In this document: positions 1-8,226 of the stretch, in pieces
How positions within the stretch are numbered: the first letter of the stretch is position 1
How the letters are laid out: the number at the start of each line of letters is the position of its first letter
NCBI GenBank assembly: GCA_016875735.1
Contig: VGOW01000016.1
Span: 1 to 64,000, forward strand
Reading direction: 5' to 3'
From: Chloroflexota bacterium
GTDB lineage: Bacteria; Chloroflexota; Anaerolineae; Anaerolineales; VGOW01
Length of the DNA: 64,000 nucleotides
Translations under genes and position numbers: made by a program
The notes under the pieces: generated by a model
What the model was told of the DNA's origin: nothing
Seen by the model: only the letters and a program-made list of their open reading frames with translations
Databases searched by the model: none

Positions 1-1
1 A

Positions 2-430
2 CAATTCGGCATACGACTCGGACAACTGATCCGGCCCGGAGACGTGATCTGCCTCTCCGGCGAATTGGGCGCGGGGAAGACGACTTTGGCCACGGGCATC
101 GGACTCGGATGGGGCGCCGCCGAGCCGGCCACCAGCCCGACGTTCGTGTTCGTGAACGAATACAGCCGCGCCGACGGCGGGCGGCTCTATCACGTGGATG
201 CCTATCGCCTGCGCGACTCGGCGGACGCCGACTCGATTGCCCTGCCCGATCTACTCGACGACTCGAAGGGCGCGATCATGATCGAATGGGCCGAGCGCGT
301 GCGCGCACTGCTTCCGCCCGAATGGTTGTGGATCGAGTTGCAGTGGGAAGATGATCGCACGAGGCGAGTGAGAGTGAGCGCGAGAGGCGAGAGGCACGCC
401 GAGTTGTTGGCGGCGGCTCGTGAGGCGTGA
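2..430 (+). CDS. tsaE: tRNA threonylcarbamoyladenosine biosynthesis ATPase TsaE (5' end missing)
   Basis: TsaE is the small P-loop ATPase that works with TsaB and TsaD in making t6A at position 37 of ANN-decoding tRNAs. The Walker A motif GELGAGKTT is clear, followed by SPTFVFVNEY and the LYHVDAYRL strand typical of the family. The reading frame is open to the window edge, and the residues before the first possible GTG (position 44) match the usual lead-in (QLIRPGDV), so the gene is cut by the edge rather than starting at 44. tsaB and rimI follow, a common arrangement. The last codons run into the repeat-built spacer that separates it from tsaB. Confidence 0.93.
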   Translation, partial: QFGIRLGQLIRPGDVICLSGELGAGKTTLATGIGLGWGAAEPATSPTFVFVNEYSRADGGRLYHVDAYRLRDSADADSIALPDLLDDSKGAIMIEWAERVRALLPPEWLWIELQWEDDRTRRVRVSARGERHAELLAAAREA

Positions 431-485
431 AGCGTGAGGCGTAACGTTCGCTCTTCGCCCTCCGCTCTTCGCCTCACGCCCTACG
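416..485. repeat. Junction spacer A: tandem-unit palindrome between tsaE and tsaB
   Basis: The left arm is built of units like GTGAGGC and GTGAAGC, and the right arm of units like GCCTCAC and CTCTTCGC, so the two arms are complementary around a centre containing TTCGCTC. It begins before the tsaE stop codon and ends at the tsaB start, leaving no room for a Shine-Dalgarno site. It is clearly related to the spacers at 33840-33900 and 50843-50905. Confidence 0.75.
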
Positions 486-486
486 A

Positions 487-1155
487 TTGCTCGTGATTCT
501 CGCTATCGACACCGCTACCCGCTCCATCAGCATCGCATTGGCCGAAGAGGGCCGCGCGCTGGCTGAAGCCGTGTGGCAATCGGAAAACAATCACACCACC
601 GAGCTCGCCCCGGCGGTGGAACGGATGCTGATCGAGTCGGGGGTTGCGGTGAAAGCGTTGACTGCGATTGCCGTTGCCATTGGGCCGGGGTCGTTCACCG
701 GCGTGCGCATTGGGTTGGGCTTTGCCAAAGGGTTGGCGCTGGCGCGAGGCGATCTGCCGCTCGTCGGCGTACGGACTCTCGATATTGCGGTGCGGGCATT
801 ACCCATCGACGAGGGCGAAGCAGTGGCGGTAATTCAGGCCGGGCGCGGGCGGGTGGTGTGGGCGCGGTATTCGGCGAGGGCGGGGCGATGGGAGTCGGCG
901 AACGACGGAGTCGTCGGGTCGTGGGAGGATGTGAGTCGGTCGGCGACGGGATCGGTTGTGGTGGGGGAGATCGATTCGCGAGGGATGGATGTTTTGCAGG
1001 GAGCCGGAGTCCGGGTGGCGTCTGCGGATCAAAATGTGCGGCGGGCGAGCCGGTTGGCCGAGATGGCGTGGGAGCGTTGGCGGCGCGGGGAAGTTGACTC
1101 GGCGGCGGCGCTGATGCCGGTGTATGCGCATCAGCCCACATCGGGTGAAACATGA
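487..1155 (+). CDS. tsaB: tRNA threonylcarbamoyladenosine biosynthesis protein TsaB
   Basis: TsaB is the inactive ASKHA-fold partner of TsaD in the t6A synthesis complex. The N-terminal LAIDTATRSISIAL phosphate-loop-like strand and the signature IGPGSFTGVRIGL (about residues 70-82) are diagnostic. At 222 residues it has normal length. The start is taken as TTG at 487; GTG at 493 is possible. Neither has a recognisable ribosome binding site because the repeat spacer abuts the start. The stop overlaps the rimI start (ATGA), so the two are translationally coupled. Confidence 0.93.
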   Translation: MLVILAIDTATRSISIALAEEGRALAEAVWQSENNHTTELAPAVERMLIESGVAVKALTAIAVAIGPGSFTGVRIGLGFAKGLALARGDLPLVGVRTLDIAVRALPIDEGEAVAVIQAGRGRVVWARYSARAGRWESANDGVVGSWEDVSRSATGSVVVGEIDSRGMDVLQGAGVRVASADQNVRRASRLAEMAWERWRRGEVDSAAALMPVYAHQPTSGET

Positions 1156-1667
1156 CGACGATTGAGCCGATGACGCTGGCCGATGTTCCGCAGGTGGCGG
1201 CGATTGACCGGCTGTCGTTTGCGCTGCCGTGGTCGGAGTTATCGTATAGCAAAGAGTTGACCGAGAATGCGAACGCGCATTTTTTTGTGGCGGTGGAAAC
1301 GGAGGAGGGGGGACAGTGGCTGGGCCGCGCTTCGCGGAACGTGATCGGTTTTTGCGGCTATTGGTTCATCGTGGACGAGGCGCACATCAGCACGATTGCG
1401 GTGCATCCGCAGTGGCGCGGGCGCGGGGTGGGCGAATTGCTGTTGACAGCGATGCTCCGACATGCGCTGGCGCAGGGCGCGGTGATGGCGACGTTGGAGG
1501 TGCGCGAGTCGAATGCGGCGGCGCGCGGGCTGTATCGCAAATATGGTTTTGAGGTGGTGGGCCAGCGAAAGCATTATTACCGCGACAACGGCGAGGACGC
1601 GATCTTGATGACGGCGAGGCCGATAAGAATAATGATGAATACTGAACAGAGGAGTGAAGAATCGTGA
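1152..1667 (+). CDS. rimI: Ribosomal protein S18-alanine N-acetyltransferase RimI
   Basis: This GNAT-family acetyltransferase would acetylate the N-terminal alanine of ribosomal protein S18. The acetyl-CoA binding motif A is visible as RGRGVGELLL, preceded by ISTIAVHP and followed by LEVRESNAAARGLYRKYGF, the RimI-typical block. Its place directly after tsaB is the standard one. At 171 residues it is slightly longer than the E. coli enzyme (148 aa), with a short C-terminal tail. The last codon overlaps the GTG start of the following epimerase by 4 nt. Confidence 0.92.
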   Translation: MTTIEPMTLADVPQVAAIDRLSFALPWSELSYSKELTENANAHFFVAVETEEGGQWLGRASRNVIGFCGYWFIVDEAHISTIAVHPQWRGRGVGELLLTAMLRHALAQGAVMATLEVRESNAAARGLYRKYGFEVVGQRKHYYRDNGEDAILMTARPIRIMMNTEQRSEES

Positions 1668-2695
1668 AGGTGTTGATTACTGGCGGCGCTGGATTCATTG
1701 GTTGCAATTGGGCGGCGCGGCTTCTGCGCGGCGGACACGAGGTGACGGTGTTCGACAACCTCTCGCGCAAAGGCGCGGCGGCCAACTTGGAGTGGCTGCG
1801 AGCGCAGCGAGCGCAGAAGTCGCAGGGCAAACTGCATTTTGTGCGCGGCGATGTGCGCGACGCGGCGGCGATGGCCGAAGCGGCCAAAGGGCAGAAAGCC
1901 ATCTATCATCTCGCGGCGCAAGTGGCAGTGACCACTTCGGTGACTGACCCGCGCGAGGACTTCGAGATTAATGCGCTGGGCACGTTCAATGTGCTGGAGG
2001 CGGCGCGGGCGGCGGGCACACAGCCGATGGTGGCTTACGCTTCGACGAACAAAGTGTACGGCGGGATGGAAGAGGTGCGGGTTGCCGAGGAGGCCACGCG
2101 CTGGCGTTACGCTGATTTGCTGATGGGATTGCCTGAGACGCAGCCGCTTGACTTCCATTCTCCCTACGGCTGCTCGAAGGGCGCGGGCGATCAGTACGCG
2201 CGCGACTACGCTCGCATTTACGATTTGCCGACGGTGGTGTTTCGGCAGTCGTGCATTTATGGCTTGCGGCAATTCGGCGTTGAGGATCAGGGCTGGCTGG
2301 CGCATTTTGTGATCGCCACTGCAAAGGGCAGAGCGATCAACATTTACGGAGACGGCAAACAGGTGCGCGATATGCTCTGGGTGGATGATTTGCTTGATGC
2401 GTACGAGATCGCGTTGAATCATCCGGAGAAGATCGCCGGCCGGATTTACAACATTGGCGGGGGGCCAGATTTCACCCTGTCTATTTGGACTGAGGTGGGG
2501 CCGATTCTGGAATCGCTAGCCGGGCGCAAGATCGAAGTGCGATACGGGGATTGGCGGCCCGGCGATCAGAAGGTGTACATCAGCGACATTCGCAAGGCGG
2601 AGGCCGAGTTGGGGTGGAAGCCGATGGTGTCCCCACCGGAGGGAGTGAAACGGCTGTGGGAGTGGGTGAGCGCGAACGCGAGTCTGTTCGATTGA
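1664..2695 (+). CDS. NAD-dependent epimerase, CDP-paratose/CDP-tyvelose 2-epimerase-like
   Basis: This is an extended short-chain dehydrogenase acting on a nucleotide sugar. The Rossmann motif GGAGFIG is at the N-terminus and the YxxxK active site is in SPYGCSKGAGD. The C-terminal half, with RQSCIYGLRQFGVEDQGW and GDGKQVRDMLWVDD, resembles CDP-paratose 2-epimerases more than GalE-type enzymes; that substrate call is inference. The GTG start overlaps the rimI stop, so it is probably transcribed with the housekeeping genes although its role is in sugar metabolism. Nothing in the sequence shows which sugar is used. Confidence 0.8.
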   Translation: MKVLITGGAGFIGCNWAARLLRGGHEVTVFDNLSRKGAAANLEWLRAQRAQKSQGKLHFVRGDVRDAAAMAEAAKGQKAIYHLAAQVAVTTSVTDPREDFEINALGTFNVLEAARAAGTQPMVAYASTNKVYGGMEEVRVAEEATRWRYADLLMGLPETQPLDFHSPYGCSKGAGDQYARDYARIYDLPTVVFRQSCIYGLRQFGVEDQGWLAHFVIATAKGRAINIYGDGKQVRDMLWVDDLLDAYEIALNHPEKIAGRIYNIGGGPDFTLSIWTEVGPILESLAGRKIEVRYGDWRPGDQKVYISDIRKAEAELGWKPMVSPPEGVKRLWEWVSANASLFD

Positions 2696-2762
2696 AGCGG
2701 CCCACCTTCGCGCCGTTGAATCTTTGTGGTAAATTGTTTGCCGGAACGACAGGAGCGACGAC

Positions 2763-3386
2763 ATGAGCGAAACCGCAGACAGCCTGCAACAGATCGCCAA
2801 AGAGGTGTCGGCGTGCGAGAAGTGCAAACTGCACGCGACGCGCAAGAAGGCAGTGCCCGGCGAGGGCCCGGCGGACGCGAAGATCATGTTCATCGGCGAG
2901 GGGCCGGGCTTTCATGAAAACGAGCAGGGCAGGCCGTTCGTGGGCGCGGCCGGCAAATTTTTGGAAGAGCTGCTAGCCTCCATCGGCATGAGGCGGAGTG
3001 AGGTGTTCATTGCCAACGTGGTGAAATGCCGCCCGCCGCAGAATCGCGATCCGGAGCCGGATGAACTGAAGGCGTGCAACGAATATCTTGAGCGGCAGAT
3101 TGCGATCATCAATCCCAAAGTGATCGTGACGTTGGGGCGTTATTCGATGGAGAAGTTTTTTCCCGGCGCGAGGATTTCGTCCATTCACGGGCAAGCGCGC
3201 ACCATCGGCGGGCGGCTGGTGGTGGCGATGTTCCATCCGGCGGCGGCCCTGCATCAGCCGCAATATCGCTCGTCGATTGAGCAGGATTTCAAGAAACTGC
3301 CCGAACTCATTGCGAAAGTGGAAGCGGCGCAGACCCCTGCGCCCACTCCGCCGGAAGACGGGGCGGAGCAGTTGAGTTTGTTTTGA
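2763..3386 (+). CDS. Uracil-DNA glycosylase, family 4 (iron-sulfur type)
   Basis: This enzyme removes uracil from DNA to start base excision repair. It carries the family 4 motif GEGPGFHENEQGRPFVG (about residues 45-61), the second motif MFHPAAAL, and four cysteines spaced as in the 4Fe-4S enzymes (C18, C21, C89, C105). At 207 residues it matches the Thermus enzyme in length. A GGAG ribosome binding site lies about 7 nt before the ATG. The next gene begins directly after its stop codon, so this repair gene heads, or sits within, the transcription unit that leads into the glycan cluster. Confidence 0.93.
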   Translation: MSETADSLQQIAKEVSACEKCKLHATRKKAVPGEGPADAKIMFIGEGPGFHENEQGRPFVGAAGKFLEELLASIGMRRSEVFIANVVKCRPPQNRDPEPDELKACNEYLERQIAIINPKVIVTLGRYSMEKFFPGARISSIHGQARTIGGRLVVAMFHPAAALHQPQYRSSIEQDFKKLPELIAKVEAAQTPAPTPPEDGAEQLSLF

Positions 3387-4520
3387 ATGGCTCGCCCTGT
3401 CTCGGTCTGTTATTTTGGCGCGTATCGCCCCAGTTATCCGCGCAATCTTGCCATTCGAAGATCGTTGACATCCGCTGGCATTCCGATTGTTGAATGCCGT
3501 GTGCCGCCCAAGTGGCCCAATGTGCGGCGCTGGCCGGCGCTGGCAGGCCAATTCCTCTCTCAAAGATCAGCGCGAATTTCATCCATCATTCTTGTGGCAG
3601 AATTCTGCCATACTGTCGTTCCGTTGGCATGGTTGCTTTCGCGCCTCTCGGGCGCCGCGCTAATCTTTGACCCCGGAATTTCATTCTATGATGAGATGGT
3701 TGTGTGCCAGCGCGCACACCGCCCGACTTCGTTTCGAGCGCAGTATTTGAAGGCGCTGGACGGATTAGCATTCCGATTGCCGGATGTGGTGATGTGGTTC
3801 ACGCCGATAGATGAGGAGTATTTTGGACGCTTGTACCAGATTCCGAATACTCGGTCTGCGTGGCTGCCGCCGGGTATCGACGAGGCGCTTTTCACTCACA
3901 CCTCTCCTCCCGAATCTCAAACGCCATTTATCGTTCATTGGGATGGCAGTTTCATCGCCAGCCATGGCATTGACGCGATCCTCCAATCTGCCCACATTCT
4001 TCGTGAGCACTCCGACATCATATTTGAGCTTGTGGGCGACGGCCCGCTTGCCCGGCAGATGCGCACATCGGCTGAGACGATGGGCCTGTCGAATGTTATT
4101 TTCTTTGGATCGGTGCCGGCAAGTGAATTGGCAGCTTCGGTGCAGCGCGCACACGTTTGCCTTGGGGCATTTCGCGGCGATGATAAGCAACGCCGCTCGT
4201 TATACACGAAGGAACTCCAAGCCATGTTCGCTGGCCGGCCTGTGATCACCGCCGATGGCGAAGCCAAGCGCCGAGTCTTTGTCGCAGGTCGTGACCTATG
4301 GCTGATCCCGCCAGACTCGCCTTCTGATCTGGCCGATGCGTTGTTAGCCCTTCGCAACGATCCGGCCAAACGCTATTCGCTTGCCTCCAGTGGCCGAATT
4401 GCCGTATCGGCGCTCTGCACTTCCGATGCGCTCCGGCTTCGGCTCACTGAAATCGCCGAAAGAGCGCTGAACCAGCGCCATCGGGGCATCGTTGGACAGA
4501 ACCCCTCCCCCCCGTTATAA
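3387..4520 (+). CDS. Glycosyltransferase, GT4-like (GT-B fold)
   Basis: The protein has the two-domain GT-B shape: an N-terminal acceptor half opening with VCYFGAYRPSYPRN and a C-terminal nucleotide-sugar half with LVGDGPLARQM, VIFFGSVPASELA and KELQAMFAGRPVITADG. The usual EX7E motif of GT4 is weak. It would add one sugar to a lipid-linked glycan at the cytoplasmic face. The start ATG follows the glycosylase stop directly. The last codons contain the -10 element of a promoter for the next gene. Confidence 0.82.
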   Translation: MARPVSVCYFGAYRPSYPRNLAIRRSLTSAGIPIVECRVPPKWPNVRRWPALAGQFLSQRSARISSIILVAEFCHTVVPLAWLLSRLSGAALIFDPGISFYDEMVVCQRAHRPTSFRAQYLKALDGLAFRLPDVVMWFTPIDEEYFGRLYQIPNTRSAWLPPGIDEALFTHTSPPESQTPFIVHWDGSFIASHGIDAILQSAHILREHSDIIFELVGDGPLARQMRTSAETMGLSNVIFFGSVPASELAASVQRAHVCLGAFRGDDKQRRSLYTKELQAMFAGRPVITADGEAKRRVFVAGRDLWLIPPDSPSDLADALLALRNDPAKRYSLASSGRIAVSALCTSDALRLRLTEIAERALNQRHRGIVGQNPSPPL

Positions 4521-4521
4521 T
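4492..4521 (+). promoter_or_regulatory. Sigma-70-like promoter ahead of the glycan cluster
   Basis: TTGGAC (4492-4497) and TATAAT (4516-4521) are separated by 18 nt. The -10 box overlaps the stop codon of the preceding glycosyltransferase. The predicted start is near 4528, about 100 nt before the epimerase ATG and about 20 nt before the terminator-like hairpin. Confidence 0.6.
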
Positions 4522-4546
4522 CCCTGTATCCCGTAGAAAATCACTG

Positions 4547-4579
4547 AAGCGGCCAAGTTTAACTGAGAGGCCGCTTTTT
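4547..4579 (+). terminator. Intrinsic terminator or attenuator in the leader
   Basis: The arms AAGCGGCC (4547-4554) and GGCCGCTT (4569-4576) form a perfect 8-bp stem with a 14-nt loop followed by a T run (4575-4579). It stands downstream of the promoter at 4492-4521 and upstream of the epimerase gene, so it could end the upstream operon, attenuate the cluster, or define a roughly 50-nt RNA. Confidence 0.7.
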
Positions 4580-4625
4580 CGTGCCATGCTTTGTTTGCAT
4601 GCGCGACTCTCGCAACGGAGATATT

Positions 4626-5642
4626 ATGCGCGCACTCATCACCGGCGGAGCCGGATTCATCGGCAGCCATTTGTCGGAGGCCCTGCTCGCCGCCGGGCAT
4701 TCGTTGATGGTGGTGGACGACCTGTCCACGGGCCGATTCGAAAATATCAAGCCCCTCACCGCCAATCCCAATTTCAGATTCGCCATCGAAACCATCACCA
4801 ACGAAACGGTGATGGATCGACTGGTGAGCGAATGCGACCTCATCTTCCACTTGGCCGCCGCGGTTGGCGTGGAATTGATCGTGCAGTCGCCGGTGCATAC
4901 CATCGAGACCAACATCATGGGCTCGGAGATGGTTCTGCGCACTGCGCGGCGATACGGCAAAAAAGTGTTGATCGCTTCCACCTCCGAACTGTACGGCAAG
5001 TCGGATAGCGTGCCGTTCAAAGAGGACGACGACTCCGTTTTCGGCCCCACCGTTCGCAGCCGGTGGAGTTACGCGGTGTCGAAGGCGGTGGATGAGTTTT
5101 TGGCCCTCGCTTATCATCAAGAAAAAGGTTTGCCGGTCGTGATCTTCCGATTGTTCAACACCATTGGGCCGCGACAGCGCGGGCGCTACGGAATGGTGGC
5201 GCCGCGTTTTGTGCGGCAGGCGCTGGCGGGCGAGTCGCTCACCGTGTACGATGACGGCCAGCAATCGCGGTGTTTCTGTAACGTGAGCGATGTGGTGCGC
5301 GGCATCATCGGGTTGGCGGAGTCCCCGCAGGCCGAAGGCGGAGTGTTCAACATCGGCTCCGCCGAAGAGATCACCATCCTCGATCTCGCCCGCCGAGTCA
5401 AAGCCCGCACGAACAGCTCATCCGAGATCATTCTCGTGCCATACGAGCAAGCCCACGCCGCCGGGTTCGAGGATATGCGCCGCCGCGTGCCCGACACATC
5501 CAAGATCAACGCGCTCACTGGATGGAAGCCGACGATCCCGCTCGACCAAACGCTCGATCAAATCATCGCCTTTTACCGCACCGAAGGGCGCAGTGAGGAA
5601 ATCTCTCGCCGCCCCATTTCCAACGCGACAAGAGTCGAATAG
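4626..5642 (+). CDS. NAD-dependent epimerase/dehydratase (GalE/UDP-xylose-synthase-like SDR)
   Basis: This extended SDR interconverts or decarboxylates an NDP-sugar. The protein opens with MRALITGGAGFIGSH; the catalytic Thr/Ser and YxxxK pair appear in STSELYG and SYAVSKAVDE; the C-terminus has the QSRCFCNVSDV and VFNIGS blocks. It could be a UDP-glucose 4-epimerase relative or a UDP-glucuronate decarboxylase; the sequence does not settle which. The start is placed at 4626 because a GGAG site sits 5 nt upstream and the Rossmann strand begins at once; an upstream ATG at 4581 would overlap the T run of the terminator. 338 residues. Confidence 0.85.
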   Translation: MRALITGGAGFIGSHLSEALLAAGHSLMVVDDLSTGRFENIKPLTANPNFRFAIETITNETVMDRLVSECDLIFHLAAAVGVELIVQSPVHTIETNIMGSEMVLRTARRYGKKVLIASTSELYGKSDSVPFKEDDDSVFGPTVRSRWSYAVSKAVDEFLALAYHQEKGLPVVIFRLFNTIGPRQRGRYGMVAPRFVRQALAGESLTVYDDGQQSRCFCNVSDVVRGIIGLAESPQAEGGVFNIGSAEEITILDLARRVKARTNSSSEIILVPYEQAHAAGFEDMRRRVPDTSKINALTGWKPTIPLDQTLDQIIAFYRTEGRSEEISRRPISNATRVE

Positions 5643-5690
5643 CGTTCAGCAACCCTTTCGCTGATCGCTGACTGCTGAACGCTGAATGCT
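5640..5690. repeat. Junction spacer B (palindromic, tandem GCTGA-type units)
   Basis: The segment starts within the TAG stop of the epimerase gene. AGCGTTCAGCA at the left is complementary to TGCTGAACGCT at the right, and the right half repeats CGCTGA/GCTGAA units. It ends 3 nt before the next ATG. The unit CGCTGAATGCT recurs in spacer D at 25150-25164. Confidence 0.7.
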
Positions 5691-5693
5691 TTT

Positions 5694-7016
5694 ATGAACA
5701 AAACTCAATTTCTCGAAAAAGTGAGAAACCGCACTGCCGTCGTCGGCGTCGTCGGACTCGGATACGTGGGTTTGCCGTTGGCAGTCGAGTTCGCCAAAGA
5801 AGGATTCAAAGTGATCGGCATCGATCTGGATCAACGCAAAGTTGATTCGCTGAGCGCCGGGCAAAGTTACATCCCCGACGTGCCCACCGAAGAGGTGGCC
5901 GCGCTGGCCGCTTCGGGAAAGCTGCGGGCGACCACTGACTACTCTGCATTGCGCGACGCTGATTCAGTGAGCATTTGCGTGCCCACCCCTCTGCGCAAAA
6001 CACGCGACCCGGATATGTCGTACGTGATCGCCTCGGCGGATGAAGTGGTGAAGTATGCTCATCCCGGCTTCCTCATCATCCTCGAAAGCACCACCTACCC
6101 CGGCACGACCGACGAAATCCTCCTGCCGCGACTCAAACAGCGCGGCTTCGAAGTGGGCGCAGATGTGTTTCTGGCTTTCTCGCCGGAGCGCATCGATCCG
6201 GGCAACCAAAAATACAGCGTGCGCAACACGCCCAAAGTGGTGGGCGGCTACACGCCCGACTGCACCGAAGCCGTTCACGCCCTATACTCGACGGCGATCA
6301 CTCAGGTGGTCAAAGTCAGCGGCACACAAGCCGCCGAGATGGTCAAGCTTCTCGAAAACACCTTCCGCGCCGTCAACATCGGGCTGGTCAACGAGATGGC
6401 GATCATGTGCGACAAACTGGGCATCAGCGTTTGGGAAGTGATCGAGGCGGCCAAAACAAAACCGTTCGGCTTCATGCCGTTTTACCCCGGGCCCGGACTC
6501 GGCGGACACTGCATCCCCATCGATCCGCTCTACCTTTCGTGGCGCATGAAATCATACAACTACAATGCGCGCTTCATCGAACTGGCCGACGAGATCAACA
6601 TGAACATGCCGCGCCACGTGATCGGCAAAATTGCCGAAGCCCTCAACGACGACGGCAAGCCGATCAAAGGCTCGCGCATTCTCGTGCTGGGTGCGGCCTA
6701 CAAAAAAGACATCGATGATGTGCGCGAGTCTCCGGCCCTCGACGTGATCAAACTTCTGGGCGACCGGGGGGCCGTCGTGGACTATCATGATCCGTACATC
6801 CCCTCGGTGTCGCTGGAACATGCCGGGGGGCGCGGCCACAAACAATCGGCGCCCCTCACCGAAGAGGCCATCCGCGCCGCCGATTGCGTGGTCATCGTCA
6901 CCGATCACTCCGTTTTCGATTACGCCGCGTTGTCGCGCGAAGCAAAGTTGATCGTGGATACGCGGAACGCGATGGGGCGGGTGAATGGGAACGGGGCGAG
7001 GGTGGTCAAACTGTGA
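5694..7016 (+). CDS. UDP-N-acetyl-D-glucosamine 6-dehydrogenase-like (WbpA type)
   Basis: This UDP-sugar dehydrogenase oxidises C6 twice with NAD+ to give a UDP-uronic acid. The Rossmann motif GLGYVGLP is near residue 22, the central domain has FLAFSPERIDPGNQ, and the catalytic cysteine is C273 in GLGGHCIPIDPLYL. The phrase FGFMPFYPGPGLGGHC is characteristic of the WbpA/WbpO branch rather than Ugd, so UDP-GlcNAc or UDP-GalNAc is the likely substrate. Length 440 is normal. It lies between an SDR and glycosyltransferases, and a second dehydrogenase gene (WecC-like) lies 18 kb downstream. Confidence 0.88.
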   Translation: MNKTQFLEKVRNRTAVVGVVGLGYVGLPLAVEFAKEGFKVIGIDLDQRKVDSLSAGQSYIPDVPTEEVAALAASGKLRATTDYSALRDADSVSICVPTPLRKTRDPDMSYVIASADEVVKYAHPGFLIILESTTYPGTTDEILLPRLKQRGFEVGADVFLAFSPERIDPGNQKYSVRNTPKVVGGYTPDCTEAVHALYSTAITQVVKVSGTQAAEMVKLLENTFRAVNIGLVNEMAIMCDKLGISVWEVIEAAKTKPFGFMPFYPGPGLGGHCIPIDPLYLSWRMKSYNYNARFIELADEINMNMPRHVIGKIAEALNDDGKPIKGSRILVLGAAYKKDIDDVRESPALDVIKLLGDRGAVVDYHDPYIPSVSLEHAGGRGHKQSAPLTEEAIRAADCVVIVTDHSVFDYAALSREAKLIVDTRNAMGRVNGNGARVVKL

Positions 7017-7083
7017 TTGACGATTGTGGATTGTCGATCTTTGATTGAACACCAAATCGGCAGTCGGCAATCAGAAATCAACA
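7014..7083. repeat. Junction spacer C (GATTG/AATCA units)
   Basis: The left part repeats TTGATTG and GATTGTGGATTGTC; the right part contains CGGCAATCAGAAATCAACA, complementary to the TTGATT units. It starts at the TGA of the dehydrogenase gene and ends at the ATG of the glycosyltransferase. Its A/T-rich units resemble spacers E and H. Confidence 0.65.
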
Positions 7084-8226
7084 ATGAAACTCTGCATCGT
7101 CTCCGGTACGTTTCACCCCGAGCCGGGCGGGCCGCCCACGTTCCTCTATCGCCTCCTGCCGGAACTGATCGCGCGCGGCCATATCATTGAAGCCGTCACT
7201 CACGGCGAGGCCGATTACCCCACCGATTACCCGTACCGAGTCACCCGCATCTCGCGCCGCTATCCAATCCCCATTCGTCTGCTCGCTTTCACTCGCGCCG
7301 TGTTCAGTGCAGGCCGCCGCGCCGATGCCTTCTTTGTCAGCGACTACGGTTTTCCGGCGGCGGTGGTGAATCTGGTTTTGCGGCGACCTGTGCTATTGAA
7401 GAACGTTGGTGATTTTGCGTGGGAGTTTTCGACTCGGCATCGGTGGATTCCGACCGGGCAGACGATTGACGAATTCCAAACGGCGGCTCACTCACCCCGC
7501 GTGAAACTTTTGCGCGCTGTGCAACGTTGGTTCATCGGGGCCGCCGACACGGTGATCGCCCCCAGCCGTTATTCGGCGTCACTCGTCGTCGGCTGGGGAA
7601 TTCCGACCTCGAAAGTGCGCGTGATCTACAATGCTCTCGATCCGATTGCCGTCTCTCAATCTCGCGCCGACGCCAAACGTGAAATCGGCATGGCCGATCC
7701 TGTGCTCGTTACTGTGGCTCGTCTCACGCCGTGGAAAGGAATCGCCGGAGCCATTCGGGCGCTGAGCCTTGTGCGGCGAGAATTTCCAGCGGCGCGGCTG
7801 ATTGTCGTCGGCGATGGGCCGGAGCGTGCGGCGCTGGAACGAGAGGCGGCGCCACTCGGCGATGCGGTGGTGTTTGTGGGCGCGCAGCCGCCGGATCGTG
7901 TGCGCCTTTATCTGCGCGCCGCCGATGCGTTCGTGCTGTTCTCGACCTACGAAGGATTGCCGCACACGGTCATCGAAGCGATGCAGTGCGAAACGCCGGT
8001 GATTGTTTCGGACGCGGGCGGCAACACCGAAGTGGTGACTGCCGGCGAAAACGGTTGGGTGGTGACGAAGGGCGACGAGGCCGCGTTGGCGGCCTCCATC
8101 GGCGAAGCCCTGCGCGATCGCGCGCTGGCCGAGTCCCGCGCCCGCGCCGCCTCCGAGAGTCTGGTTCGATTCTCGTGGCCGCGCTTGGTGGACGAATACG
8201 ATGCGGCGTTGAGAGCATTGCAATGA
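7084..8226 (+). CDS. Glycosyltransferase family 4
   Basis: A retaining GT-B enzyme. The N-terminal CIVSGTFHPEPGGPPTFLYRL is the glycine-rich acceptor-side loop, and the donor half shows VARLTPWKG, VVGDGPERAAL and the EX7E region in YEGLPHTVIEAMQCETPVIVSDAGGN. Length is 380 residues. The ATG at 7084 is chosen because homologous proteins start just before this strand; an upstream TTG (7045) lies inside the repeat spacer. The stop codon overlaps the next start (ATGA). Confidence 0.88.
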   Translation: MKLCIVSGTFHPEPGGPPTFLYRLLPELIARGHIIEAVTHGEADYPTDYPYRVTRISRRYPIPIRLLAFTRAVFSAGRRADAFFVSDYGFPAAVVNLVLRRPVLLKNVGDFAWEFSTRHRWIPTGQTIDEFQTAAHSPRVKLLRAVQRWFIGAADTVIAPSRYSASLVVGWGIPTSKVRVIYNALDPIAVSQSRADAKREIGMADPVLVTVARLTPWKGIAGAIRALSLVRREFPAARLIVVGDGPERAALEREAAPLGDAVVFVGAQPPDRVRLYLRAADAFVLFSTYEGLPHTVIEAMQCETPVIVSDAGGNTEVVTAGENGWVVTKGDEAALAASIGEALRDRALAESRARAASESLVRFSWPRLVDEYDAALRALQ

